A stretch of DNA of 64,000 nt. Origin: Stenotrophomonas sp. BIGb0135 (GTDB lineage Bacteria > Pseudomonadota > Gammaproteobacteria > Xanthomonadales > Xanthomonadaceae). The stretch covers positions 1 through 64,000 of the forward strand of contig NZ_JANUDX010000011.1 in assembly GCF_024810105.1 (NCBI RefSeq), given 5' to 3'. Made by a program: the position numbers and the translations under genes. Positions 31,201 to 40,552 of this stretch are shown piece after piece. The notes beneath the pieces were generated by a model. The model was not told the origin of the DNA, did not search any database, and saw only the letters and a list, made by a program, of their open reading frames with translations. Each line of letters begins with the position of its first letter. The first letter of the stretch is position 1.

Positions 31201-34200
31201 CCGGCAGGCGCGGCTGACCTTCGGCGAAGGCCGGGTCGACCTGCTGGTGCAGAAGAACGACCAGGGCTTTGCCGGTGGCATCGACCCGCTGGGCTTCGAC
31301 CCGCAGGTGCCGGCCAACAACTACCTCACCTATCGGGTGACGGTGGGCAACCAGGGCCCGTCGCTGGCCAGCGATACCCGCATCCGCGACAGCCTGGTGC
31401 CGCCGGATGGCCGCACCGTGACCTTCATCGGCGCATCGACGACGGCCGGCGGTAGCTTCAACGTGGCCGGCTGCAGCGTGGTGGAAGGCAGCAACCCGTT
31501 CACCGGCAACGGCAGCAGCGCGATGGTGCTGGACTGCCTGATGCCGGGCGCCGGCTTTGCCGGCAGCAACGAGGACGGCACCGTGGCCGCCGGCGCGGAG
31601 AGCGAACTGTTCCTCCGCTACCGCTACGACAGCGCGCCGGGCGGCGGCGGCGATACCTTGAGCAACACCGCGCTGGCGCACTCGGCCGAAACCCGCCAGG
31701 GCGCCGACCTGACCGCCGGCGATGCCAACCGCGCCGACAACAGCACCACCGAAACCACCAGCGTGTTCATGCGCTCGGACATGACCGTGCGCAAGACCAT
31801 GGTGACCGTCTCGCCGGGGGCCGCCCCGAGCGTGGCACTGCCGGCCAGCGTGGCCGGCGTCACCGTGCGCCAGCCGTTCTGGTACGTCATTACCGGCGTC
31901 AACAATGGCCCCGGCCAGAGCCTGTCGCGCGACCGCAGCGCCACCGCGCAGCTGCGTGGTACCGGCACCGTGGTGGTGGATACGCTGCCGGCCGGCGTCC
32001 AGGTCACCGGCCCGGTCACCTGGCAGAAGCAGGGCCCGGCCTACGCCGGGGCCACCCCCGATGGCAGCGGCACCTGCAGCGTGCTCGACCGGGTGGTGAC
32101 CTGCGAAGTGGGCGACACCACCTTCGCCACCGGCAACCCCGGCCAGGTCCGCATCCTGGTGCCGGCGATGTGGCCGCAGCTGCCGGCCGGCAGCACCGCA
32201 CCGCGTGGCAGTGCCAGCAACCATGCGCAGATCAGCACCGAGCAGGTCGACGAGAACCCGGCCAACGACAGCGTCGATGTGCCGCTGGACGTAGTCAACC
32301 TGTCGCTCGCCGGCAAGGTGTTCGTGGATAGCGACCAGGCCGCCGGCAACGGCGGCACCGTGCAAGCCGGTGAAGCCGGCATTGCCGGTGTGTCGATCCG
32401 CCTGAGCGGCACCGATGCCTACGGCCAGGCGGTCAACCTGACCGTCACCACCGATGCCAGCGGCCAGTACCGCTTCGACAACCTGGCCCCGTCCGACGCG
32501 GCCGGCTACACCGTGCTGGAAGTGCAGCCGGCCGGCTATGCCAATGGCCGCATCGATCCGCCCACCAGTGGCGCGCAGGCCGCGACCTTCAACCCGGACA
32601 GCTACCAGGCCGGCAGCCCGGACAGCCGCTACGTGGTGCTGCTGGGCACCGACGTGGCCGTGCCCGGTGGCACGATCGGCAGCGTCGGCGCGGTGGCGGT
32701 GAACTACAACTTCCCCGAAGTGCGGCGCCCCAGCCTGTCCGGTTACGTCTACGTGGACCTGGACTTCAACAACCAGCGCACCGTGGGCACCGACAGCGCC
32801 ATCGTCGGTGCCAGCGTGGAGCTGCTGGACGCCAGCACCGGCGCGGTGCTGGCCACCGTGCAGACCGACGCCAACGGCCACTACCGTTTCGACGACCTGG
32901 ACCCGCACCTGCTGTACGCCGTGCGCGAGCCCTTGCCCAATGGCCCCTATACCAACCGGCCGAGCGCCGTGAACGCGGGCACCATCGGTGCCGCGGCCTG
33001 CGCCGTCGGCACGTGCGTGGTGGGCACCGGCGTGGCCAGCCCGGGCGGGCCGGACGCGGCCAGCACCGACCGCATCACCGGTATCGACCTGGGCACCGGT
33101 GCCGATGGGGAGAACTTCAATTTCGGCGAGAACCCCAACGGCAGCTCGATCGCCGGGCGGGTCTGGCTGGACCTGGACAACGACGGCGTCATCGACCCGA
33201 CCGAAACCGGCCTGGGCGGCGTGGAGATCGTGCTCACCGGTACCGACCGCAACGGCCAGCCGGTGCAGTTGACCACCACCACCGCCGCCGACGGCAGCTA
33301 CGCCTTCGTCGGCCTGCTGCCGGGCACCTACGTGGTGACCGAACCGACCCAGCCGGGCAACACCCTCAACGGCACCACCGTGCCCGGCGACAAGGGCGGC
33401 ACCGCGACCTCGCCGGAGACCGTGCCATCGGCGATCAGCACGATCGTGCTGGGCAGCAACGAAGCGGCCGCGGCCTACAACTTCGGCGAGATCCCGATCG
33501 CCTCGATCGCCGGCCGCGTGTACTACGACAACAACGACAACGGCAGCATCGACGCCGACGAAACCGGCATCGCCGACGTGCAGATCGTGCTCACCGGCAC
33601 CGATGACGCCGGGCAGCCGGTCAACCTCACCACCCGCACCGATGCGCAGGGCAACTACAGCTTCCCCAACCTGCGCCCGGGCAGCTACGTGCTGACCGAA
33701 CCGGACCAGCCGGCCTACACCACCAACGGCATCACCAGCGCCGGCACCGTGCAGGGCAGCGTGGTGGGCGTGGCCACCGACCGCACGACGGTACCGTCGG
33801 CGATCAGCCAGGTGGTGCTGGGCGCGGGCATGCAGTCGGTGCAGAACAACTTCGGCGAAGTGGCCGACACCCCGGACCTGGTGGTCAGCAAGCGCGCCAC
33901 CACGGCCGTGTTCACCGTCAACCATGCAGCCGAGTACCAGATCCAGGTGCGCAACATCGGCCCACGCCAGACCCTGGCCGGCTACGAGGTGCATGACCGC
34001 CTGCCGGTCGGCCTGACCCTGCTCGACACGCCGACCGGCAACGGCTGGCTGTGCGAGGGCGCGGCCGGCGCACAGCGCTTCGTGTGCCGCAGCAGCACGC
34101 TGATCGCTGCCGGTGCGACCCTGCCCGATGCGATCACGGTCAAGGTGAAGGTGGGCGCCGACGCGGCCAATGGCAGCACCGTGCACAACGCGGTGCTGGT

Positions 34201-36169
34201 CCAGGGCGGTGGCGAAGATGCGCCGCACGGCCCGAGCCCGGCCGAACGCGCGGCGTTCGAGGGCGATGTCACCGCGCTGCCCGAGTGCGATCCGGCGATC
34301 ACCCTGAACGTGTGCCGCGTGCCCAGCAAGGTGCAGCTCAGCGCCTCGGTGGGGGGCACGGTGTGGTACGACGTGGGGGGCGATGACCAGCTGCTCGATG
34401 GCGGCGACCAGCGCCTGCCGGCCTGGATCGTCGAACTGGTCGACCCGGCCACGGGCGAGGTGGTGGCCAGCCAGGTCACCGCGGCCGATGGCAGCTACCG
34501 ATTCAACGACGTGCTGCCGGGAGTGAAGTGGAACATCCGCTTCCGCGACCCGCGCTCGAACATCGTCTGGCCGCACCCGGTCACCCGCGAGAGCGTGGCC
34601 GGCGTGCAGGCCATCTGCGACGCCGCCGGCGCCATCGCGCGCGCCGGTACCAGCGCCTGCCAGGTCAACGACAACGCCAGCAGCGTGCTCGAGGTGGTGC
34701 TGGCACCGGGCCAGTACCTGCCGCAGCAGAGCCTGCCGGTGGATCCGTCCGGCGTGGTCTACGACGCGGTGTCGCGCGACCCGGTGCCCGGTGCGATCGT
34801 GACCCTGTCGCCGGTGGGCATGTGCAGCGGTTACGACCCGCGCACCGCCGTGCTCAATGCAGGCCAGGGCGGCTACCGCATCGACGGCAACACGATCTCG
34901 ATGACCGTGGGCAGCGAGGGCTTCTACCAGTTCGCCTTCGGCCCCGCCGCGCCGGCCCGCTGCGAGTTCCAGCTCAGCGTGACCCCGCCGGGCGGCTATG
35001 CGTTCGTGTCCACCCTGATCCCGCCGCAGGACGGTACCTTGTCGCCGCTCGGCGGCGGCGGCGCCAACCACGTGGTCCAGCCCAACACCGCAGCGCCCAC
35101 CGGCGCGGTCGGCACGGCCACCCAGTACTACCTGGGCCTGTTCGGCGGTTCGGACACCGCCGCGATCGTGCACAACCACCTGCCGCTGGACACCGCGGTG
35201 GCCACCGGGCTGGCGATCAGCAAGAACGGTGACCGCCAGACCGCCGAGATCGGCGACACCGTGCAGTACACCATCACCGTGCGCCAGACCGCCGGCAGCG
35301 CGCTGCGCACCGTCAACGTGGTCGACCGCCTGCCGCGTGGCTTCACCTACATCGACGGCACTGCCCGTGCCGATGGCCGCGCCGTGGTCGACCCGGACGG
35401 CAAGCCGGGCCCGCTGCTGGGCTTCCGCCTCGGCTCGATCAGCGTGGGGGGCCAGATCGTGCTGACCTACCGCGTGCGGGTCGGCGTGGGTGCGCAGCAG
35501 GGCGATGGCATCAACCGCGCGCAGGCGTTCGGTTGCGCCTTCGACGGCGGCTGCATCAGCACCGACAGCCTCACCCCGCTGCCCGGCGCGCTGCCCTCCA
35601 ACCGCGCCGAGTACCGCGTGCGGGTCACCGGCGGCGTGTTCACCGACCAGGCCTGCGTGCTCGGCAAGGTGTTCGTGGACTGCAACAACAACCACGTGCA
35701 GGACCGCGAGGAACTGGGCATCCCCGGGGTGCGCCTGTACTTCTCCGACGGCACCTGGGTGATCAGCGATTCGGAGGGCAAGTACAGCTACTGCGGCCTG
35801 CCGCCGCAGAGCCACACCCTGAAGGTGGATGCCGCCACCCTGCCGCTGGGGGCGCGCCTGACCACCAGCAGCAACCGCAACCTGGGCGATGCCGACAGCC
35901 TGTTCCTGGACCTCAAGAACGGCGAGCTGCACCGCGCCGACTTCATCGAGGGCAGCTGCGCCAACCCGGTGCTCGAGCAGGTCAAGGCGCGCCGCACCCA
36001 GGGCGAGGTGCGCGCACCGGAAACCGAAACCGGGCAGCCGCCGTTGCGCTTTGACAGCAAACCCGCGCGGGCGCCGCAGCAGGCGACCGACTCGGCCAAC
36101 CAGAGACCGATCGTGCATCCCAGGACCCTCCCGCCTGCCGCAGGCGCCGCCGTGGAGGTGCAGCCATGA
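28283..36169 (+). CDS. Giant secreted DUF11/SdrD-like repeat protein
   Basis: A 2628-residue exported protein. The GTG start has AGGGGA before it and gives a long signal peptide (cut after about residue 45, APAAMA-ANLS). About eight DUF11-type beta-sandwich repeats follow (to about residue 1335), each with a VRNAGPS- or NNGP-like core. Then come four SdrD B-like modules (about 1340-1860), a ninth DUF11 repeat, further SdrD/CarboxypepD-like modules, a tenth DUF11 (about 2290-2450) and a last SdrD-like module. Acidic loops such as DLDNDGVIDPTETG, DNNDNGSIDADETG and DCNNNHVQDREELG look Ca2+-binding. Several DUF11 units carry Cys pairs about 10 residues apart. The tail is Pro/Arg-rich with no LPXTG or barrel. 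I infer an adhesin-like surface fibre. The next gene overlaps its stop codon. Confidence 0.9.
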   Translation: MHKQQVRTDAVAGIASSWGSSWRVRGWRLLCGSLLGCLLAPAAMAANLSVSQLSDSTSGWLRGDGTASGTASSDPAPVGAIVVYDVTLSNSDTAAASGVAAIFDLPANTRAYQLPAACTAQTDTRIVCRYASFPGQAAGGISFQLKVDTQNAQPGTTKVVAAIGNESALPPSTTPVASLTNADPFFAGDSNPANNRLEQNTTLTAGADLGLTKSGNPASVIAGGEVTYTLTVRNAGPSPSTNFQVIDTLPAGFAVVPGSFSGTGWTFNYGSTTATHAGSLANGLTSTFTFRAKANVSSGAVTNSARVAANGTPDPRPDNDVATANTVVTTGADVTVAMVASPAPAATDGPVVFTVTADNLGPEASSGVSVTGQLPAGFSFTGTGSLPANWTCTSPTPTTFSCSRSGAMPAGSKDILQIQATAPATPGNVTATVQIQSALTPDPNDATHGTNNNIATTALTVLADGADLRLAKSKLGSNENGEVVPVGTTSASNMTSTLRLWNNGPARITAGAQIVDVLADGEEFIATTGPFSCSAVPAAYTPGTRQVVTCDFTGTYPVAVATGTGNGNAFATLVMTTRARAAGVLTNNACTGGSAPSGGPASLEPTTDSGVNQDKITGNDCAGSGIRATDDAANLSITKVASTEAGGDKVVGVTETWAEYLLTVRNSGADTAGVVVNDPLPGFLDNNRTVVDITAPAGWPAANCRINSGSLICESGNVVLARNATAVIRLRLRTAGNTPGILFDSVGKTAASGANAACVAAGTVPASGHFHCNRAGVGVDGRITGSVGESDWSDNYATDWLRVERVANMQTVEKVITSGDNSGRAGVVADYRIQYRNQGPSAIPRVAFTDTFTLPAGDSGFVLVNARLASNNQACTITAMETGITASNTAGGISYRNTDTANPRTLTLTCPAVALANGAVDTVNLGIRPNVNASNTGRVFDNVAGFSFPDGATGSDANGSWNYNLVSTAADDTRQARLTFGEGRVDLLVQKNDQGFAGGIDPLGFDPQVPANNYLTYRVTVGNQGPSLASDTRIRDSLVPPDGRTVTFIGASTTAGGSFNVAGCSVVEGSNPFTGNGSSAMVLDCLMPGAGFAGSNEDGTVAAGAESELFLRYRYDSAPGGGGDTLSNTALAHSAETRQGADLTAGDANRADNSTTETTSVFMRSDMTVRKTMVTVSPGAAPSVALPASVAGVTVRQPFWYVITGVNNGPGQSLSRDRSATAQLRGTGTVVVDTLPAGVQVTGPVTWQKQGPAYAGATPDGSGTCSVLDRVVTCEVGDTTFATGNPGQVRILVPAMWPQLPAGSTAPRGSASNHAQISTEQVDENPANDSVDVPLDVVNLSLAGKVFVDSDQAAGNGGTVQAGEAGIAGVSIRLSGTDAYGQAVNLTVTTDASGQYRFDNLAPSDAAGYTVLEVQPAGYANGRIDPPTSGAQAATFNPDSYQAGSPDSRYVVLLGTDVAVPGGTIGSVGAVAVNYNFPEVRRPSLSGYVYVDLDFNNQRTVGTDSAIVGASVELLDASTGAVLATVQTDANGHYRFDDLDPHLLYAVREPLPNGPYTNRPSAVNAGTIGAAACAVGTCVVGTGVASPGGPDAASTDRITGIDLGTGADGENFNFGENPNGSSIAGRVWLDLDNDGVIDPTETGLGGVEIVLTGTDRNGQPVQLTTTTAADGSYAFVGLLPGTYVVTEPTQPGNTLNGTTVPGDKGGTATSPETVPSAISTIVLGSNEAAAAYNFGEIPIASIAGRVYYDNNDNGSIDADETGIADVQIVLTGTDDAGQPVNLTTRTDAQGNYSFPNLRPGSYVLTEPDQPAYTTNGITSAGTVQGSVVGVATDRTTVPSAISQVVLGAGMQSVQNNFGEVADTPDLVVSKRATTAVFTVNHAAEYQIQVRNIGPRQTLAGYEVHDRLPVGLTLLDTPTGNGWLCEGAAGAQRFVCRSSTLIAAGATLPDAITVKVKVGADAANGSTVHNAVLVQGGGEDAPHGPSPAERAAFEGDVTALPECDPAITLNVCRVPSKVQLSASVGGTVWYDVGGDDQLLDGGDQRLPAWIVELVDPATGEVVASQVTAADGSYRFNDVLPGVKWNIRFRDPRSNIVWPHPVTRESVAGVQAICDAAGAIARAGTSACQVNDNASSVLEVVLAPGQYLPQQSLPVDPSGVVYDAVSRDPVPGAIVTLSPVGMCSGYDPRTAVLNAGQGGYRIDGNTISMTVGSEGFYQFAFGPAAPARCEFQLSVTPPGGYAFVSTLIPPQDGTLSPLGGGGANHVVQPNTAAPTGAVGTATQYYLGLFGGSDTAAIVHNHLPLDTAVATGLAISKNGDRQTAEIGDTVQYTITVRQTAGSALRTVNVVDRLPRGFTYIDGTARADGRAVVDPDGKPGPLLGFRLGSISVGGQIVLTYRVRVGVGAQQGDGINRAQAFGCAFDGGCISTDSLTPLPGALPSNRAEYRVRVTGGVFTDQACVLGKVFVDCNNNHVQDREELGIPGVRLYFSDGTWVISDSEGKYSYCGLPPQSHTLKVDAATLPLGARLTTSSNRNLGDADSLFLDLKNGELHRADFIEGSCANPVLEQVKARRTQGEVRAPETETGQPPLRFDSKPARAPQQATDSANQRPIVHPRTLPPAAGAAVEVQP

Positions 36170-39100
36170 GCCGCCGCCATCCGCTGACCCGCCTGCCGCG
36201 GCTGAGCCTGCTGGCGTGTGCGCTGGCTGCCGCGCCGGCGATGGCGCAGAGCGTGGGCACCCCGGGCCGCTTCACCCCGGTGCTCGGCGAGGCCTCCAGC
36301 CTGTATCCGCGCAGTGCCACCAGCACCGACGCCGCGCCGCGCGCGCTGGACGGTGCCGCGGCGGGCACCCTGGACCGCATCGTGGTCGAGCTGGATCGCG
36401 ACGGCGTGCCGGCCGATGGCCAGAGCGCCGTGCACGTGCGCGTGCAGCTGCTGGATGCGCAGGGCCGCGCGCTGAGCGGCAGCCGCTACGCCACGATCGA
36501 ACACAGCGCCGGTCGCATCCGCCTGCCGGGCTCGCGTACCGATGAGCTGGGCCCGGGTGCACTGGATGCCGACACGATCACCCCGGGCGTGCAGCTGCAG
36601 GTGGTCGATGGCCTGGCCGAGTTCGACCTGCTGGCCCCGCACGATCCGCAGGACGTGCTGCTGCGGGTCACCGCGGGGGCGGAGACTGCGCAGGGCAGCA
36701 TCGCCTTCCTGCCGGAAATGCGCGAGATGCTGGCCACCGGCCTGATCGAGGGCGTGGTCAACTTCCGTCGTCGCAACACGGCCGGGCTGGTCGCGCCGGT
36801 GGACCACGACGACGCGTTCGACCGCGATATCCGCCGCTGGGAACGCCAGTTCAACAACGGCAAGGCCAATGCCGCCGCGCGCACCGCGTTCTTCGTCAAG
36901 GGCCGGATCAAGGGCGAGTACCTGCTCACCGCGGCCTACGATTCGGACAAGGACACCCGCGGCCGGCTGCTGCGTGACATCCAGCCGGAGGAGTTCTATC
37001 CGGTCTACGGCGACGCATCGCTGCGCGGCTTCGATGCGCGCTCGGCCGAACGCCTGTACGTGCGCGTGGACAACCGCCGCAGCTACCTGCTGTATGGCGA
37101 CTTCCAGACCGGCGACGGGCTGGCCACGGTTACCGGCATCGGCGGCAGCGGCGCGCTGCCGCAGCGCAGCCTGGGCACCTACAACCGCACCGCCACCGGC
37201 CTGGGCTGGCATTTCGAAAGCGAGCGCGTGCGCAGCAACGTGTTTGCGATGCAGGATTCGCTGCGCCAGGTGATCGAGGAGTTCCGCAGCCAGGGCAGCG
37301 GCCCGTACGCGCTGCGCAACAACGCCGTACTCGAAGGCAGCGAGCGGGTGGAAGTGATCGTGCGCGACCGCAACCAGCCCACCCGCATCGTCTCGGTGCG
37401 CGCGCTGGCGCGGCTGGTCGACTACAGTTTCGAGCCGTTCTCCGGGCGCATCCTGCTCAACCAGTTCCTGCCGGCGTTCGACAGCGACCTCAACACGGTC
37501 TCGCTGCGCATCACCTACGAACTGGACCAGGACACCGAGAAGTTCTGGGTGGCCGGTGCCGATGCCCAGGTCAAGCTGGGCGAGCGCATGGAAGTGGGGG
37601 CGGCGGTGGTCGACGACCGCAACCCGTATGCCCAGTTCAGCATGGGCAGCGCCAACGCCAGCTACCGCTTCGGCGACAGTACGCTGCTGGTGGCCGAGTT
37701 CGCGCGTACCCGCAGCGAGGTCAACACCAACACCATCAACCAGGTCACCTCGCAGGGGCTCAAGGACGTCACCGGCGAGGTCGAGGGCGATGCGTGGCGG
37801 GTCGAGTTCGCGCATGACGGCGCGCGCTTCGACGCGCGTCTGTTCGCCGCCCGCACCGATCCGGCCTTCAACAATCCGGCGGCGCCGTTGTACGGCGGCC
37901 GTGGCGAATACAACGCCCGGCTCGGCTACCGGGTCGGCCCGAAGCTGGAGCTGTACGCCGAAGGCCTGCGCAGCGAAGACCGCAACCCGGACGGTGGCAA
38001 GCGCGACGCCGGCGGTGCCGGCGTGCGCATTGGCGCCAGCGAGCGGCTCACCGTGGACGTGGGCGTGCGCAGCATCCGCGAGACCATCGGCGTGACCTCG
38101 CCGTGGTCGTCGGGCGTTCCCTTCGGTGACGCGGGCGGGCTCACCGGTGGCTTTGCCACCGGCAGTGGTGGCGGCGCGCTCGGCTATGGCCAGCAGGCGC
38201 TCGATCCGCTCACCGGGTTGATGGTGATCAACGGCAGCAGCGGCAGTCCGATCACCAGCGACCTGCCGGTGGGCACCGAGCTGGCGTCGGACAGTGCCCG
38301 CATCGGCCTGGGTTATCGCGTCAGCGATCGCCTCAGCGCCGGTGCCGAGGTGGAGCAGAGCGTCAGCGGCGAAGATCGCAAGCGCCTGGCGGCCGGCCTG
38401 GATTACCAGGTGTTCGAACGCAGCCGCGTCTACGGCCGATACGAGAAGCAGACCGGCCTGACCAGCGCGTATGGCATCACCACCACCGACCGCGAGGCCG
38501 ATGCGCTGGTGTTCGGCATCGACAGCAGCTACCTGCGCGATACCCAGACCTTCAGCGAGTACCGGTTGCGCGACTCGATCAGCGGCCGCGACGTCCAGGC
38601 CGCATCGGGCATCCGCAACACCTGGGATATCGCCGAGGGCCTGCGCCTGGGCAGCTCGGCCGAGCACGTCAAGGTGATCGACGGCAGCGCCGGCGACACC
38701 ACCGGCCTGGCGCTCGCGCTGGACTACAGCGCCAACCCGCTGTGGCGCGGTGCGATCCGCGCCGAGCACCGGATCTCCGAGGATGTGCCGGACACCGCGA
38801 CCAACGAGGCTTTCAACACCACGCTGCTGCAGGCCATGCTGGCCCGCAAGCTCAGCCGCGACTGGACGCTGCTGGCCCGCAACTACCTGCTCAGCACCCG
38901 CTACGACGCGCGTGGCGACGTGCTGCAGGACCGCTTCCAGCTCGGCGTGGCCTACCGCGATACCGACCGCAACCGGATCAATGCGCTGGCCCGCTACGAG
39001 TACAAGCTCGAACGCGATGAGAGCGGGCTGACCCTGTCCGATGGCGCGGCCGTGGATGGCAGCAGCCAGGACGTGCGCACGCGCGCGCACATCGTCTCCA

Positions 39101-39519
39101 CCCATGCCGACTGGCATCCGTCGCGGCCGTGGTGGCTGACTGGGCGCATTGCCGGCAAGTGGCAGCAGGACCAGTTCGCCTACGGCGACGGGGTGCGCGT
39201 CAACAGCCGTTTCCATGCGGTGCTGGTGTCCGGGCGGGTGGTGTATGACATCACCGAAAACTGGGACATCGGCGTGCTCGGCTCGACCTTCCGCGGCCAG
39301 ACCGGCGCCAACCAGTACGCCTGGGGCATGGAAGTCGGGCGCCTGCTGCGCCAGAACCTGTGGCTGTCGGCCGGTTACAACTGGAGCGGTTTCACCGGCG
39401 ACCGCGATCTCAATGGCTACGAGTACACCCAGCAGGGCGTGTTCGTGCGCCTGCGCTTCAAGTTCGATGAAGACCTTTTCCGGCCGGACCCCGTCCGCTA
39501 CCGCGACCCGGCACGCTGA
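36166..39519 (+). CDS. Outer-membrane beta-barrel protein with N-terminal Ig-like domain
   Basis: A 1117-residue protein with a signal peptide (residues about 1-28, AAAPAMAQ). An invasin-like Ig domain follows (about 60-185: LDRIVVELDRDGVPADGQSA...). The rest is a long run of alternating-polarity strands ending in YTQQGVFVRLRFKFDEDLF, consistent with a large outer-membrane barrel. The stretch around DIQPEEFYPVYGDASLRGFD recurs, as I recall it, in barrels paired with DUF11 proteins in Proteobacteria. No TonB box or plug domain is evident. Its ATG overlaps the stop of the giant protein (ATGA) and an OmpA-like gene follows 10 bases later. I infer that it exports or anchors the giant protein; this is untested. 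Confidence 0.82.
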   Translation: MSRRHPLTRLPRLSLLACALAAAPAMAQSVGTPGRFTPVLGEASSLYPRSATSTDAAPRALDGAAAGTLDRIVVELDRDGVPADGQSAVHVRVQLLDAQGRALSGSRYATIEHSAGRIRLPGSRTDELGPGALDADTITPGVQLQVVDGLAEFDLLAPHDPQDVLLRVTAGAETAQGSIAFLPEMREMLATGLIEGVVNFRRRNTAGLVAPVDHDDAFDRDIRRWERQFNNGKANAAARTAFFVKGRIKGEYLLTAAYDSDKDTRGRLLRDIQPEEFYPVYGDASLRGFDARSAERLYVRVDNRRSYLLYGDFQTGDGLATVTGIGGSGALPQRSLGTYNRTATGLGWHFESERVRSNVFAMQDSLRQVIEEFRSQGSGPYALRNNAVLEGSERVEVIVRDRNQPTRIVSVRALARLVDYSFEPFSGRILLNQFLPAFDSDLNTVSLRITYELDQDTEKFWVAGADAQVKLGERMEVGAAVVDDRNPYAQFSMGSANASYRFGDSTLLVAEFARTRSEVNTNTINQVTSQGLKDVTGEVEGDAWRVEFAHDGARFDARLFAARTDPAFNNPAAPLYGGRGEYNARLGYRVGPKLELYAEGLRSEDRNPDGGKRDAGGAGVRIGASERLTVDVGVRSIRETIGVTSPWSSGVPFGDAGGLTGGFATGSGGGALGYGQQALDPLTGLMVINGSSGSPITSDLPVGTELASDSARIGLGYRVSDRLSAGAEVEQSVSGEDRKRLAAGLDYQVFERSRVYGRYEKQTGLTSAYGITTTDREADALVFGIDSSYLRDTQTFSEYRLRDSISGRDVQAASGIRNTWDIAEGLRLGSSAEHVKVIDGSAGDTTGLALALDYSANPLWRGAIRAEHRISEDVPDTATNEAFNTTLLQAMLARKLSRDWTLLARNYLLSTRYDARGDVLQDRFQLGVAYRDTDRNRINALARYEYKLERDESGLTLSDGAAVDGSSQDVRTRAHIVSTHADWHPSRPWWLTGRIAGKWQQDQFAYGDGVRVNSRFHAVLVSGRVVYDITENWDIGVLGSTFRGQTGANQYAWGMEVGRLLRQNLWLSAGYNWSGFTGDRDLNGYEYTQQGVFVRLRFKFDEDLFRPDPVRYRDPAR

Positions 39520-39529
39520 GGATGCCCCG

Positions 39530-40540
39530 ATGACCACGCTTTCCCCGATTTCCCGAGTTGTCCCCGCGCTGCTGGTGGTGGCCATCGCCACCACGCTGGC
39601 CGGTACCGCCGCTGCCCAGCAGACCCGGCTGCGGCCGGAGCAGCAGCGCATCACCGATGCGGCCATCCATGCCGACCACCAGGCCTACGAAGCGACCCAG
39701 GGCCGCATCCAGGCGCTCAACGACGGCGGCCGGCCGATCCGCGACTACCACCTGTCCAAGGCGCAGTGCTGGCTCGACGTGTCCTTCCACGAGTACAGCC
39801 GCAACGACCGCAGCGACTTCCCGCAGCAGGCGCTGACCGAGTCGGAAACGCTGATCGTGGGCATGGAGCAGGGCGCCTCGCCGCTGCCGACCGACACGCC
39901 GCTGGTCAATGGCGCCAAGTACCTGCGCGATGACCTGTGGCAGCGCCTGCGCGTGCTGCACGGCGCGCCGGGGTTCAGTTGCGCGCAGCAGCAGGTGGCC
40001 TGTGGCGAGGTCGAACTGGTGCATGCCGGCAACGAGTTCAACCAGCAGCAGTGGCGCCATTCCAAGCCGTACATCCAGATCGCCGAGGAGCTGGTCAACG
40101 ATGCCGAAGCGGCGGCGCGCCAGTGCGAGGTGGGCACGCCGGTCGCGGCGTCACCGACCCCACTGGTGGCCAACGTGCTGTTCGAGTTCGACCGCGACGG
40201 TTACCGCGACATCCGCACCTATTCGCTGGAGAGCGTGGACCGCGCACTGGCCAGCGTGCGCAGCGAAGCGCTGCAGCTGCGCGGCATCGCGCTGGTCGGG
40301 CACGCCGACCGCATGCAGGGGCGTGGCTTCGATGCCAACCAGGCGCTGTCCGAGCGGCGCGCCCGCACCGTGCGCGATCTGCTGGTCGGCCGCGGCATCG
40401 ACCCGGCGTTGATCCGCTACGAGTACCGCGGCGATACCCAGCAGGTGCAGCAGTGCGATGGCGTGCGTCCGCGCGCGGCGCTGCTGGAATGCCTGCTGCC
40501 CAATCGCCGGGTGGAAGTGCGTTTCGATGTGACGCGCTGA
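39530..40540 (+). CDS. OmpA-family protein, peptidoglycan-binding
   Basis: A 336-residue periplasmic or outer-membrane-associated protein with a signal peptide (residues about 1-29, AGTAAAQ). The middle (about 30-205) is helical and not a barrel. The C-terminal OmpA-like domain (about 210-335) has VLFEFDRDGYRDI, GIALVGHADRMQGRGF and NQALSERRARTVRDLL. Its Arg and Asp positions bind diaminopimelate in peptidoglycan in this family. An OmpA-domain anchor is a common partner of large outer-membrane assemblies, so it likely ties the upstream barrel to the cell wall. GAGG lies before the ATG. Confidence 0.9.
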   Translation: MTTLSPISRVVPALLVVAIATTLAGTAAAQQTRLRPEQQRITDAAIHADHQAYEATQGRIQALNDGGRPIRDYHLSKAQCWLDVSFHEYSRNDRSDFPQQALTESETLIVGMEQGASPLPTDTPLVNGAKYLRDDLWQRLRVLHGAPGFSCAQQQVACGEVELVHAGNEFNQQQWRHSKPYIQIAEELVNDAEAAARQCEVGTPVAASPTPLVANVLFEFDRDGYRDIRTYSLESVDRALASVRSEALQLRGIALVGHADRMQGRGFDANQALSERRARTVRDLLVGRGIDPALIRYEYRGDTQQVQQCDGVRPRAALLECLLPNRRVEVRFDVTR

Positions 40541-40552
40541 GGCGACAGGCCC

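Noticed and set aside
28046..36118. A 2690-codon open frame antisense to the giant surface-protein gene
   Set aside because: It is a by-product of the high-GC third-position bias. Its composition is His/Arg/Gly/Val-rich shadow sequence with no domain, while the plus-strand frame has clear repeats and a signal peptide.
35788..39666. A 1292-codon frame antisense to the outer-membrane barrel gene
   Set aside because: It has the same type of shadow; no recognisable domain and no plausible start region.
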